16,778 bases of DNA from Scleroderma bovista (GCA_037178675.1 JAYMGJ010000828.1:1-16778); one strand, 5' to 3'; shown: positions 1-9,700, counted from the stretch's first letter. Numbers and translations: made by a program. Notes: a model not told the origin generated them from the letters alone.

Positions 1-1
1 G

Positions 2-318
2 ATCGGTTTCTCCAAAGAAGTGGTCTTTGTGCCATGCACTAAGGAGGAGAATGCTCTGTCGACTGCTGAATTATTTAGAGATCACGTTTGGTGCCAGCAT
101 GGGCTTCCCAGTACTGTGGTCTCCAACCAAGGATCGGTCTTTGCAAGCAACTTCCTGGGGGAGTTGTACAGACTTTTAGGCATAAAGCGCAAGATGTCTA
201 CTGCGTTTCACCCTCAAACTGATGGACAAATGGAGCGGTTGAACCATGAGATCAATCAGTACCTTTGAACTTACGTTAACGACCGACAAAGTGATTGGGC
301 CAAGTGGATCAAAATCGC
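2..318 (+). pseudogene. Ty3/Gypsy retrotransposon integrase, 3' part of the core domain, broken
   Basis: This is a fragment of the retroviral-type integrase that joins Gypsy cDNA to host DNA. The reading frame opens at the window edge and shows the family landmarks in order: a segment equivalent to RFSK, the VSxxG...F block, GI(K)RKMSTAFHPQTDGQ, and MERLN. The catalytic Glu of the DDE triad is at 233-235. The Asp expected exactly 35 residues before it is Asn (125-127), and the next conserved Arg is Gln; both fit CpG to CpA changes. A TGA at 266-268 replaces the Arg of the usual YLRxxVNDRQ motif. After it the frame continues with TYVNDRQSDWAKWIKIA until an LTR begins at 319. The copy therefore lost its active site, gained a stop and was split by another element. 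Family assignment is secure; the exact clade is not. Confidence 0.85.
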
Positions 319-959
319 TGTTACGACCATGTCCAACTCCGGGTCCTATCCGGTCACTCCGGTCACTTCGCAGCTTTACAGCTCAACTCCGGTCGCCCAC
401 CAGTTACTCCGGTCGCGCTCACGCAGATAACCTTCCGTTAAGCACGACCCTTGGTCTATGCTCTATTCGTTCGTTACCACACCTCGCCGTCAACCCTGCT
501 TGGTCGTGAGTTCTCCGTGTACTTGTTATATCTCCTGCCTTGTGTTATTTTCACCGGACCTGATTTATTTTACCCGGACCTGACTTTATTTTCATCGGAC
601 CTGACCTAGTACTTTCTCCGGTTGTCCCTTGTCCGCTATTAGCCTGTTTACTTGTCACCGTATATACTCGTCCCTAGTTTGCACTTAGTATAAGTACTCT
701 GTAGATTATCCTGTACTCCTCAGTCTGAAATCAACTTAGTTACTACTCCAGTCTCTGCCTGTCTCCGTCTCCATCTCCATCTCTATCACCTTGACCGGAA
801 CCTACGCAAGGGATCAACGCACGTCGTCCTTGTCGTTGAATCCAAGCGGTCACCAACTCCGGCCGGACTAATCTCTCGTCCAGCCCTCTGCCCTCTTCCT
901 TCGTCCGCGCTCGTCCGGACTTGACCGGACCCCCTACCGGAGTAGACCCAGACTTGACA
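319..959 (+). mobile_element. LTR (641 bp), 5' LTR of an element inserted in the Gypsy integrase
   Basis: The sequence starts TGTTACGACCATGTCC and ends GACTTGACA, so it has the TG...CA ends of an LTR. It is the same family as the inverted copy at 2525-3161 (637 bp); by eye about 80-85% of bases agree along the whole length. A TATATA box lies at 661-666. It is rich in CCGG/TCCGG motifs. The 5 bases before it (ATCGC) are not repeated after it (GTATT), and a gag-like ORF follows at 1029. It is therefore read as the 5' LTR of a longer element and not as a solo LTR. Position 319 falls directly behind the Gypsy integrase codons for WIKIA, which marks the insertion point. Confidence 0.75.
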
Positions 960-1028
960 GTATTTCAGACTCACACTTGTGTGGGTTCACTGTTCCATAC
1001 CCCGTACGCAAACTAGCTTCTATTTCTT

Positions 1029-1365
1029 ATGACTATGACTACGCGCTCTCGTGCTCGTACCGCTGCAGCACTTGCTGAAGAAGCAGGTGCAGTCGACGAC
1101 CTCCACCTCTCTGCTGCTCATCAAGCCCTGTCTAACCGCAGGCAACCTCCGGCTTCAGTTAGCCAATTCCGGAGCTTTACAGCTCGAAACCCCACAGCGT
1201 CTTTGACTCCGCGTCGAGATGCTGCGTCCCAGAGCCTTCGTGGTTCTGTGGACTTTGGTCACCATGAATCTGTTTCAGCATCGGCCAGTGTCAGCCAGTC
1301 CCACCTTTACAGGCAAATGTACATGTCTGATGACCCACTTTTGCGAGGGTTTGTGACTGAACTAT
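1029..1365 (+). pseudogene. gag-like N-terminal fragment of the LTR element, truncated
   Basis: An ATG follows 69 bp of leader after the LTR. The product begins MTMTTRSRARTAAALAEEAG, a basic, Ala/Ser-rich and disordered-looking start like those of fungal LTR-retrotransposon Gag proteins, which package element RNA in virus-like particles. No CCHC knuckle is reached. The frame stays open to 1895, but from about 1362 onward it is merely antisense to Copia gag, so the true gag sequence must stop at about 1360-1372, where the element is truncated. I cannot name the clade; Gypsy-like is a guess from the N-terminus. The LTR at 2525-3161 is related but has no such ORF behind it because it is solo. 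Confidence 0.45.
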
Positions 1366-2392
1366 GTGAACGAGGAGGGGCCGACCTTGGGCTGGTCCAG
1401 GTTTGCACTAGCCATCGACACAACTTGGTTGAGGGTGCAGATGGTTTGGCAGGAGGGCTCTACTCCCAGGTGGTGTGCCAAGTCAAAGGCCTGAATAGTA
1501 TTATCGAATTTGGGGGGGCCGAAGTTGGTAGCACCAGGGGTGTGGGCCAAGGCATGAGGGTTGACTGTGGGCTCTGGTACATCATAGTGGATGTAGGTGG
1601 CGAAGGCAGCTTGTTGGGTGTTCTTGTGATGAGCATGAGCCTTCTTGCCACCACGGTGAGTGCAGCCTCCCTGTCCTTGGGCAGGAGCGTTTCTGCTCAC
1701 ACTGCCGTTGGACCTGCCTTGCTGCTGCTGCTGCTGGGTGAATTTGGGGTCAGCTGGCTTGCACTTCACAGCACTAAGCTTGTTGACCTGGGGGCCCTTA
1801 CCACTGCTGTGGGAAGAGGTGCCTTTCTGCTTGAAAGAGAGCATGGCAGCCTTGACAATCCCATCAGGCTTGAGGTTCTTGATCTTGTCCAGTGACGTCT
1901 GGCTGAGGATCTGAGCTATGACCTCCATAGTGGGAGGGAGCTTGCAAAGAATAATCATTGCCTGCACAGAGGCAGGGAACTCGAAGCCAGCGTCCTTGAG
2001 GTAAGTGAAATGGCTAAGCACCTTGGTGATAGCCAGAGTGGGATGGGAGCCAGTGGGAATGGTAGTCAAGAGGAGCTTGCTAAGCTCAGCATAGGCAGAA
2101 CTGATACTGGGGCACCAAAATTCTTCTTGAGGTGGTCCCAGACATCCTTAATGCTGTCAAGATCTGAGACAGCGACCTGAATCAAGGGGGCAAGGCACAA
2201 GGTGATGTTACTGAGCACTCTCTTGGTGTTATCGTCCCACTCCTTTTGGTCATCATGGCCATCAGTGGGTTGCATCATTGAGTAGACATACCATTGGCCT
2301 TGTGCCCGGAGGTAGGCCTGCATAGAGGTGTGCCTCTGCTGCCAGTTGGAGCCAGTGAACACAGGAACCATCTTGTCAAGAGTGCTGGACAT
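1362..2392 (-). pseudogene. Ty1/Copia retrotransposon Gag (UBN2-type), frameshifted and truncated
   Basis: Gag is the structural RNA-packaging protein of Copia elements. The start chosen is the ATG at 2392, giving MSSTLDKMVPVFTGSNWQQ, the usual beginning in this family; an upstream in-frame ATG at 2440 adds 16 unlikely residues. Next come WDHLKKNFG, then SISSAYAELSKLLLTTIPTG in another frame, so one base appears to be lost at about 2107-2112. The middle carries a UBN2-like helical region (AMIILCKLPP...AQILSQTS), a run of Gln codons near 1720-1736, and a His/Gly-rich basic tract. The C-terminal part contains ATNFGPPKFDNTIQAFDLAH and PKVGPSSF, followed by a TAG at 1362. No protease, integrase or reverse transcriptase follows, because the sequence switches to the opposite-strand element at about 1365. 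Its 5' LTR is at 3386-3566. Confidence 0.8.
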
Positions 2393-2519
2393 GGTGATAT
2401 TCTGTTGGGAGTCAACGGAGTCAGCAAGTGAATGCAACAATGGACAAGCAAGAAAAGAAGAAGCACCTGAGTGCTAGTGAAAGCACTTCTGTCAACAGCT
2501 AGCTCATGACTAGGTCATG
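2393..2519 (-). other. Copia 5' leader, gag-proximal half
   Basis: This is the untranslated leader between the Copia primer binding site and the gag ATG. It is separated from its other half (3167-3385) by the solo LTR and joined to it through one copy of the CCAGT target duplication. I see no ORF of note in it. Confidence 0.6.
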
Positions 2520-2524
2520 CCAGT
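2520..2524. repeat. Target site duplication (CCAGT), left copy
   Basis: CCAGT lies directly next to the CA end of the inverted solo LTR. The same five bases occur at 3162-3166 at the other end. A 5-bp duplication is normal for LTR-retrotransposon integrases. Confidence 0.8.
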
Positions 2525-3161
2525 TGTCAAGTCCGGGTCTACTCCAGTAGGGGGTCCGGTCAAGTCCAGACGAAAGCGGACGAAGGAGGAGGGCAGATGC
2601 TGGACAAGAGATTAGTCCGGCCGGAGTTGGTGACCGATTGGGTTCAACGACTAAGGACAACAAGCATTGACCCCTTGCATAGGTTCCGGTCAAGGGAACA
2701 ATGATGGAGACAGAGACAGAGACAGGGACAGGAGTAGTGACTATAGTTGATTTCAGACTGAGGTCTACAAGGTAAACTAGAGGGTACTTATACTAAGTAG
2801 AAACTAGGGTCGAGTACATATGGTGACAAGTAAACAACCTAATAGCGGACAAGGGATGACCGGAGTTGGGACTAGGTCAGGTCCGGTGAAAATAAAGTCA
2901 GGTCCAGGTAAAATAAATCAGGTCTGGTGAAAATGCTACAAGGTATAGGATATATCAAGTTCACAGAGAACTCACGTCAAGACAGGGTAAACAGGCAAGT
3001 GTGGTAAGGACTGGATGCGGGCTAGACCAAGGGTCGTAGTTAGCGGAGGTGTATCTGCGTGACCGTGACTGGAGTAACTGAGAGCGACCGGAGTTAGGCT
3101 ATAGGGCTGCAATGCGACCGGAGTAACCGGATGAGATCCGGAGTTGGACATGGTCGTAACA
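2525..3161 (-). mobile_element. Solo LTR (637 bp) inserted in the Copia leader
   Basis: Read on the minus strand it starts TGTTACGACCATGTCCAACT at 3161 and ends GACTTGACA at 2525. It is a diverged relative of the LTR at 319-959 in inverted orientation. Perfect 5-bp direct repeats CCAGT flank it, and on both sides the sequence belongs to one Copia leader. It is therefore a solo LTR left by recombination between the two LTRs of a full element. Many of its differences from the 319-959 copy are CpG in one and TpG or CpA in the other, for example CTCCGTG/CTCTGTG, CACCGGACC/CACCAGACC and CCTACCGG/CCTACTGG. Confidence 0.85.
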
Positions 3162-3166
3162 CCAGT
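3162..3166. repeat. Target site duplication (CCAGT), right copy
   Basis: Pairs with 2520-2524 and marks the insertion of the solo LTR into the Copia leader. Confidence 0.8.
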
Positions 3167-3292
3167 GCAAGTTGTTGACAAACTTCACTCATGGCAGTAC
3201 AGGTGCTCAACTAGGAGCTCACTGTCTGGTGCAAGTTGTTGACCAACTTCACCTTGTGGCTGTGCAGTGGCTCAACTAGGAGCTCACTGTGG
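3165..3292. repeat. Two tandem units of about 64 bp in the Copia leader
   Basis: GTGCAAGTTGTTGAC starts at 3165 and again at 3229. Both units share (A/C)AACTTCAC and end with GCTCAACTAGGAGCTCACTGT. The middle parts differ slightly, so the duplication is not recent. It sits just outside the solo LTR, and the target duplication overlaps its first bases. Confidence 0.8.
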
Positions 3293-3371
3293 TCCACAGC
3301 ATCAAGCTAGTTAAAGTGACGCTCAGGGAGCTGGAGCACTGCCTGGTGCATTGCTGCACACAGTGCGCTCA
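3293..3371 (-). other. Copia 5' leader, LTR-proximal half
   Basis: Sequence between the primer binding site and the tandem units, belonging to the untranslated 5' part of the Copia element on the minus strand. No ORF or further motif is recognised. Confidence 0.5.
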
Positions 3372-3385
3372 CAGGGCTCATAACC
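3372..3385 (-). promoter_or_regulatory. Copia primer binding site (initiator tRNA-Met half molecule)
   Basis: Immediately after the LTR, on the minus strand, the sequence is GGTTATGAGCCCTG. Its complement, GGGCTCATAACC, matches the anticodon arm of eukaryotic initiator tRNA-Met (anticodon CAT). Copia-type elements prime minus-strand DNA synthesis with an initiator tRNA cleaved in the anticodon loop, so both position and sequence fit. Confidence 0.8.
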
Positions 3386-3566
3386 TGTTGAAGCAATACC
3401 TATATACATAAAGGAACTGCTACTCCAACTCACCTGTTGGGTGGAGTGCACAACCTGAGATGGTAGTGGTAACTGGTCAAGAGCTGTTATATTATATAAG
3501 CGATGGACATATATACAACAAATAGTGTGACACGTGACTGTGACGTGTGACGTGTGACATGTAACA
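3386..3566 (-). mobile_element. Copia 5' LTR (181 bp)
   Basis: On the minus strand this runs from TGTTACATGTCACACG at 3566 to GCTTCAACA at 3386, with TG...CA ends and the primer binding site directly behind. Near its start it carries repeated TGTGAC/GTCACA units including a CACGTG core (about 3526-3560). AT-rich TATATAA/TATATA stretches lie at about 3486-3516. The short length suits fungal Copia elements. The 3' LTR is not in the window, because the element is truncated after gag. Confidence 0.75.
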
Positions 3567-3750
3567 TCTACTCTAAAGAGGACTATTACTAAGTCTACAC
3601 TAAAATGGGTTGCAGTCTTGTGCACACTTCATTGACAGTTTATGCCGGGTGCACGTGTGACTTCAACAGATGGGTCTGTACAGCCTGTACAGACCTGTAC
3701 ACAAGTCATGTGGTCTGTAGTATCTGTAGCCCAAAAGTGCTGTTTTGCTG
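3567..3750. other. Gene-poor flank outside the Copia LTR
   Basis: No recognisable coding sequence. The only structure seen is the 21-bp palindrome listed separately. The stretch leads into the start of the unrecognised spliced gene at 3751. Confidence 0.5.
3674..3694. repeat. 21-bp near-continuous palindrome (CTGTACAG motif)
   Basis: GTCTGTACAG, a single C, then CTGTACAGAC form a perfect 10-bp inverted repeat. A third CTGTACA follows at once (3696-3702). It could form a hairpin or bind a dimeric factor; no function is known. Confidence 0.8.
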
Positions 3751-4346
3751 ATGGTGCCTCCCATTCCAGATCCCCAGCCATGCCCTGCTGGGCCATCTCA
3801 GCTGTCCAACAAGTGTTCAACAAACAAGCCAAGCAATGGATCCAGTGGATTGGAAATGGCTATGAATAGTACAACAGCCAAGGCAAAGGCGAAATTGTGG
3901 CCATTGGGCACCAAAAACAGGTGGTAAGTACATTTTATCATAACTGATGCACTTGCTAACACTCTCATTAGGAATCTTTGTATGCTACAATGGCTGAAAC
4001 AAGTGAACGCAAATGGACAAAAAGAAGACTTCTGGGCCTACTATGACAGGGTGCTGACGCCAGCTCAACATGAGGTACATTGCATCTATTTTTATGGCCA
4101 GGTACTAATGAGATAATATCCCAGGCTTACAACAAAGAAGCCAAGGAACTGGTAGGTGACAAAGTGGTACAAGAGATGCGCTTATTCATCAGCAGGTCGA
4201 CGCAAATGGCTGGTCCAAGGTCATTATTGAGACTGGAAAGCTTCACTAGACAACTACACTCTTGTTTTCAATGGAACCCACATTCTTTTAGGCATCTGTT
4301 GTCATGCACCAAACATGTTTGGTACTGTGGACATGGAGAAAGTTAG
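3751..4346 (+). CDS. Unrecognised three-exon gene fragment, 3' end within repeat A
   Basis: I do not recognise the product. The ATG at 3751 starts a proline-rich head (MVPPIPDPQPCPAGPSQLSN), then KAKAKLWPLGTKNRW. A 48-nt intron follows (3924-3971, GTAAGT, a GCTAAC branch-like site, ATTAG). Exon 2 (3972-4074) encodes LCMLQWLKQVN and DFWAYYDRVLTPAQHE. A 50-nt intron (4075-4124, GTACAT, TACTAAT, CCCAG) leads to exon 3, AYNKEAKELVGDK and onward. Joining the exons keeps one frame with no stop: exons 1 and 2 sum to 276 nt. The frame ends at a TAG at 4344-4346, but from about 4309 the DNA is repeat A, so the native C-terminus is probably lost. Alternating hydrophobic and charged residues suggest a helical protein. 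The gene model rests on splice signals and open frame only. Confidence 0.4.
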
Positions 4347-4810
4347 CTGATGAAATTAATACGAAGAATGCACCCAAGATCTGTTGAAAGATTGTCCTGA
4401 CTTGAGGGATACAGACAGCCCTCACTATCCATATCACACAAAGTCAAGACTATCCTTATGTGAAGAATGAATACAAGCTCGTTGTAGCCATCTATCGCAC
4501 AAGAATGACTATCCTGATGCAAGAGATGAATGCCAATGCTGACAGTCATCTATCACATGAGAACCACCAAGAAGCAGAAGAATCCAAGGAATGATGATCA
4601 TTTCAGTATGAGAGAGGAATGCAACCTTCTGCAGTCCAACTCCCATACCAGAACAACCAAAGAAGCAGAAGAAACAATTGAGAAATGAAGGAGAAAGAGA
4701 AGAATCATTTTTAGTGCCCAAATGTCAAATTTAGGCACCCAGTGCTGGCATTCTGATATTTTGAATAGCTCCACTGTTTTTGAAGTTATCAATCATGTGA
4801 CTATACCATC

Positions 4811-5257
4811 ATGGAGCCTAGACCATGGACTATCTGCCTGTCAAGTTCTGACGTAAATCTGTTTATTTCCCATGGAGAGATTCCACCCACAATCCAGACA
4901 CCTGCTTCATCACTCACTATGGAGTCCACATTTTCTCTGGAATGTTTCTCCGCTATTGCAGCAGACCTCAATTATGTCCTGCTCTTGGGACAGCCTCTCC
5001 CTGAGCTCCTGTGTACTGTCTGGTACATATCTTCCCAGCCTGCTCCCTCAGTCCCTCTCGTTCTCAGTCAGTGCATTCTCCTCATCAGTCCTGCATCGCA
5101 CACATACTTTGGTTGTCTCAAGTCTATCGTTAGACTTGAAAATTCATACCTGGTTGTCTCTGTGTCTCCTGAGTCCTCTGCATATGGTCCTTTCATCCCA
5201 GAGTCCTGTCACATCCATCTCCCTCTATCATTCATCTCGCTTCCCTGGACACATTGA
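4811..5257 (+). CDS. Conserved open frame of repeat A, function unknown
   Basis: 148 codons from an ATG, starting MEPRPWTICLSSSD. The matching frame in copy B is open over the same stretch. Replacements between copies are often conservative (D/E, I/V, K/R), and about 30 of the roughly 60-65 differing positions counted by eye are third codon positions. Shared segments include SSLTMES, FSAIAADL, YVLLLGQPLPE, SSQPAPSVPL, LVVSVSPE and HLPLSFISLPW. In copy B the ATG codon here is AGA, so the true start is unclear; both frames follow a shared TGA about 30 nt upstream. The product is rich in Ser, Pro and Leu, with no signal peptide or domain that I recognise. It may be part of a retroelement polyprotein or a chance open frame kept by recent duplication. 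Confidence 0.35.
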   Translation: MEPRPWTICLSSSDVNLFISHGEIPPTIQTPASSLTMESTFSLECFSAIAADLNYVLLLGQPLPELLCTVWYISSQPAPSVPLVLSQCILLISPASHTYFGCLKSIVRLENSYLVVSVSPESSAYGPFIPESCHIHLPLSFISLPWTH

Positions 5258-6060
5258 ATCCACTATTCATGTTTCACTTCCCTGCTATCCCACAACAAAC
5301 CCAAATGAAACAGTGCTCTAGAACCCTTCTTAGGAGCCCTAATAGAGTACAGAACCTTCCCCTTACTGCTCAAGGGAAGACTGCACTTTGGGAGCACCAA
5401 ATTTCACGTTTTTTGCTCTACAGAAGCTCAATCCAAGGGATTTGTGACACTCTGTGACCAGCTGTGACTCTACTTGTCATTCCAGGCCCCCTGACACTGC
5501 TCTTCTGGTCGGATCAATTCTTTTATTATCCCCCAGCCACTCCCATCAGTGGCACTGCTTCAGAAGCTCATCTCCAGATCTAAAGTTCAATAAATCACAG
5601 GTTGTGCTTCCCTTCTGTCTGAGTCACACAGAGTCACTCTGGCTCACTCTGACTCACTCTGCTGCGCATTATTCATCCCCTCTTGGCATTACTAATCCCC
5701 ATTACTCCCCTTACCAATCACTTACCAATCATCCTTCAAATCATGCTTATCATGCTGCTTATCAATTCATGACTCATGCCCCTATGATTCATATGCATTA
5801 TGTTATCACATATGCTCATTTAGCTTTGATCTACTCATCCCATGCTTTCCCCCCCCTCTTTTGGGCCCCATGCAATGATTTTTCCATATTCTTGATTATG
5901 CACCCCTTTTTACCTATGTTTTTGCTCATTCCCTTGGCTCAGCAGCTTGTTCAGGCTCCCCCCATCGATGACTCAGCCTGATTACACTACTTATCAATTG
6001 CTTACCAATTTCTTACCAAGCACTTAGTCATTTGTGCTTACAGGGCCACAGCCCCTCCTG

Positions 6061-6068
6061 TATATAAA
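6061..6068 (+). promoter_or_regulatory. TATA box of repeat A
   Basis: TATATAAA lies after a CTTAC-rich stretch. The same place in copies B and C holds TATTTAAA, followed in each by a pyrimidine-rich CTCTC/CTCAC stretch that could hold the start site. Confidence 0.55.
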
Positions 6069-6270
6069 CCAGCAGCCAAAGGCTGCAAGGAAGTGTCTGC
6101 TTCCCCCTAAATAAAGCGACCACATTCACTCTCCCTCACTGTCTATAAGCTCTATCTTTGTCTTTGGACTTGTAGGTCACCCAGTGCTGGCCTAAAGCTC
6201 CTATATTGCTGTTTATCAAATTTATCTTGTATCTGATCAGTTCTCTAGGCTCAAGCACAGTCTAGGATGT

Positions 6271-6714
6271 CTATCCACTTCATCCCATCATTCTCTATCA
6301 CATTCTTGAAGCAGGAACCCTCCCCCTTGCTTCCCCTCTGCTCTGTCACTGCTGTATCACCCCTATCATCAATCTATCATTGCTGCTCAATCCCAGGACT
6401 CTTCCTAACCACTGTGCATCAGGAAAATCACTTTGCTATGTAGCATAGCCACTGAGGTACAAAGTCACCCCAAGCCTCAGTAGTAACATGTTGTATCAGG
6501 CACATGTTATCCAGTGCTATCAATCTGTCACTGCATGACATGTAGCACATGGTTGCCACTAGAACTGACAGCATTGTCCTAATAGCTCACCATAGTCAAC
6601 ATAGCCTGTGTTCATGCTATGCATCTTCAAGAGCCCAGGTAGCCTACATTGTTGTCCTTATATAACCCACTCGAAAGACAAAAGTGCCAGATAATCATTG
6701 TACCCACAGCAGTA
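6271..6714. other. Intergenic stretch between repeat A and the Plavaka gene
   Basis: No coding sequence is recognised. It should hold the 3' flank, and possibly one terminus, of the Plavaka element, but I found no convincing terminal inverted repeat or target duplication by eye. Confidence 0.5.
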
Positions 6715-9700
6715 CTAATCAGTCAGGGCCACAAATGTATCTAAGTCAATGTATGAGTTAATGTGAAAGGTGCTTGCTAACTCCAGCACATTACCAGACG
6801 ACCAATCCAAACTAATGTACCTTCCACACTGGGCTTGAAGGTGACAAGCATGCACGAAGCAATCAATACTGATCACCGACACATTGTGCTGATGGTTGCG
6901 TGTTGAACAGGTGATGATGAACTGGCGAGAAATTGGATTGCGGTGATGGAGCGAGGTGAACCATTTGACATAAGCCAGTGGATGGGGGTAAAGGCCGAGA
7001 TGATCTGGCAATTTGAATATGACATGCACTTGCATGACACAGATTGCTAAATTGATTGTCAGTGCAACTCACAGTGGAAGCCAGGGACGTACCATTGGGC
7101 TCAAAATAATTGTTCAGCCCATGTCCTTCATCCCACACAAACGTGGTATCAAATCTGGCAGGGGACTTGGCCTTGCGTCCACTTGCAGCAACTTTCAGCT
7201 TGGCACAAATCTTTTGCCAGCCAGAACCATGTCTGGTGACCACACTAGGGCTGCTTTCGATGTATAGTTGGTTGAATACATCAAACTGATCTGTTTCCAT
7301 GGGAAGAATAACTTTGTCTCAAGTTGCACGGGAGCTAAGAAAATCTTTGAGTGCTGAAAGGAATCTGGGTGCTTGGTAGTCGCTTTGTAATTGCTGAATG
7401 GACATCCCGTAATGGGAAGGAAATTTAGCCACTTTATAGTGGGCTTTTGCTATCACAACCACCTCCATCAGTAACTACTCACATGCAACAAGTACTACAT
7501 ACCTGGCAGCTGTCGTGGAGCAAGATGATCCATGTCATTGCCAGCACCCTCACCCAGATGGTCACCCATGCATGAATCGCCTTCTGAGCCATCAATCCCT
7601 CCACCTGAGCTTCCGTGGATGGCATCCATGCTTGCAGACTTCTTCAGTTTCTTCCAGATGTGGTAAGCAGTCTTGTGATGGATGGCTTCTTGGTGTTGCA
7701 ACCACAAGGCCATTTGTTTGACATAGTCATGTTTATTGCTGGCGCGGTAGGCATCCTTAGTGTAGTCTATGTGTAAGCATTCAGGGTATTCAGTGTTGTA
7801 TCCATCAGCACTGCAAGGGCTCAGATTGAAGAGACATAGTGAATGAGGGAGTGGATCTTGGGAACATTGAAGTGCTCACGTATTCCGAGCTCCGTGAGGA
7901 TGTCTTTATGTGTGTGGAAGAGGCTTAAGCTGTCCTGCATAGCCGCGAGAGTTTGGTCTGTGTGTTGTTGGAACTGCATGTAGTTGATGAAGTCAAGGAG
8001 TGAGCAAGCCATTAGAAGGATGCAGTCTTCAGCCACACTGGAAAGGAGCCCTATGAAAACCCTCTGCATCTCCTTGTGCTCCATTCCTGTCCATTGTGAG
8101 ACTGAGGAAATCCCTTTCTTGAAATGGCAAAGGCCAGGGTACTGACTTACAGCCTGAAAACGCACATCCATCTCCTTCTCACCAATGATGCCCAAACACC
8201 ACTGAATGAGGTGGTTGTGGAAGATTCCTTTATGGAGTTGGTGGAGGATATCTGGCATGATGCAGATAAAGATATCAGTGAAGGGAAGGTCCTTCCAAAA
8301 GGGTTTGAAGACTGGGTGCAAACCTTCCTTATCGAACTTCCTCAATTGTTTGTTTCTCAGCTTGTGCTGCAAAGTCTTCAATGTGTCAACCATACTGTGG
8401 CATGTGCATTCCTCAAGCTCTCCATGATTTTTTGATTCAACCAGACAACAAGGACAGTGACTCTCTTTGTTACATGCCACCAGACACTGCTCAGGAAAAT
8501 CATCCACATGGGCAGCCAGTATCAGATGAACTCAACGCACAAAGCCATTGGTGCAAACCATGGGCTTTCCTTGATGACCAGCATCAACCAGTGGACGCAA
8601 CAACAAGGACATTGCATAATGGAATAGGTGATATCCTGCAATAGAACGTGTTTTCTTCTTGAAACACTCCAGCTTGGATACAGGCAAGTAGCCAATTAGT
8701 ATTGTTGCATGTGCTGACACTTGTCTTCGGATGTCTTTCAACATATTCCCAATTGTTAGGTATACAGGCCATGCCTTCTTGTCACCACTGAACACAGACA
8801 ATGCCATTTTATTGGAGGACAAGATCACTGGCGCCACCACCACTCCCTCTGGCAATTTTCTCTGTCACCATCAAGTTGGTCACATCCTTCACAATCGGTG
8901 GTAAGTACTTACTTGTGTTTCTGACCACCACTCACCCATCCACATTTCATCATAGATCTGGTTCTCTCCCTTTGGATCAGCATATGCATGCTCTGGCACA
9001 TATGCCATCATGTCCCAGAAAGTGGAATTCCCAATAAGCTCTTCAACACATTCAATAGGATCCCTTTGCCATAGTTCGACCCTCTCCCACTTCACAGCCC
9101 CATCCTCACCCACTACGTCTCCCTTAACATCAATTGTCTCACATGTCCAAGATGGCCCAGTATATAAAGAATCAATATGCTTAAGGAAGGAGCGGGCATT
9201 ATCGAATGAAATGCCACTCTTCCACATCTACAGGGAGTTGCACTCAGCATTGAGCAAGTAAGTCAAACTTTATTCGCTTACATGGGATAACTTTAGCAGC
9301 TCATCAATCTTCGTTTTCCCAAGATTTTTCATCAAAAATCATGCTAGCTCCCATTTGTCTTCATCACAGAAAGGCACCCATTCACTCCTGCCCTCTTCAA
9401 GCTCTGCCGCTTCCAGAGACTTGAAGACTGTCTTCTTCTTATCTAGGATCATAGCGGTGATGCCAGTGTACTGTTCTGTGAAGCGTCCAGAGGATGGCCA
9501 ACAAGGTGAGTGACTTTTGTCTTCCTCCACTCGCACTTGCTTTGATGGCAGCTCAGAGAGATCAGGTGGCCCAGGATCAATGTCAATGTGAGTTTGATGA
9601 ACCAGGTGTCCATCTGGTACATCAAGAAGATCATTGGCACCATCTATACCTTCCAATGCATCCCCCCAATTGTATGAATAGTCCAGTGCATCGTCATTCA

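Larger units (their letters stand above)
4309..6270 (+). repeat. Dispersed repeat, copy A (LTR-like, unclassified)
   Basis: Sequence homologous to 11240-12970 and its inverted copy. Shared order: the CCAAAC..GTTTGG palindrome; the block with ATCCTGATGC(A/G)AGAGATGAATGCC; a purine-rich stretch near 4660-4700; CCCAGTGCTGGCATTC; a conserved open frame (4811-5257); a CTTACCAAT-rich stretch (about 5690-6020); a TATA box; and CTAGGCTCAAGCA(C/G)AGTCTAGG near 6245-6267, where clear similarity ends. Promoter position and the purine tract recall an LTR retroelement, but I cannot define TG...CA ends or a target duplication. Copies A and B are clearly diverged, while B and C are nearly identical. Confidence 0.7.

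Noticed and set aside
319..3161. The LTRs at 319-959 and 2525-3161 as the two ends of one retrotransposon
   Set aside because: They are in inverted, not direct, orientation, and the second has its own perfect target duplication, so they are separate insertions.
3372..3385. Part of a tRNA-Met gene
   Set aside because: Only the anticodon-arm stretch is present, directly at an LTR end, with no acceptor or T arm. It is a Copia primer binding site.
8124..8644. Plus-strand open frames of 70-100 codons
   Set aside because: They lie opposite the best conserved part of the Plavaka transposase and have no independent support.
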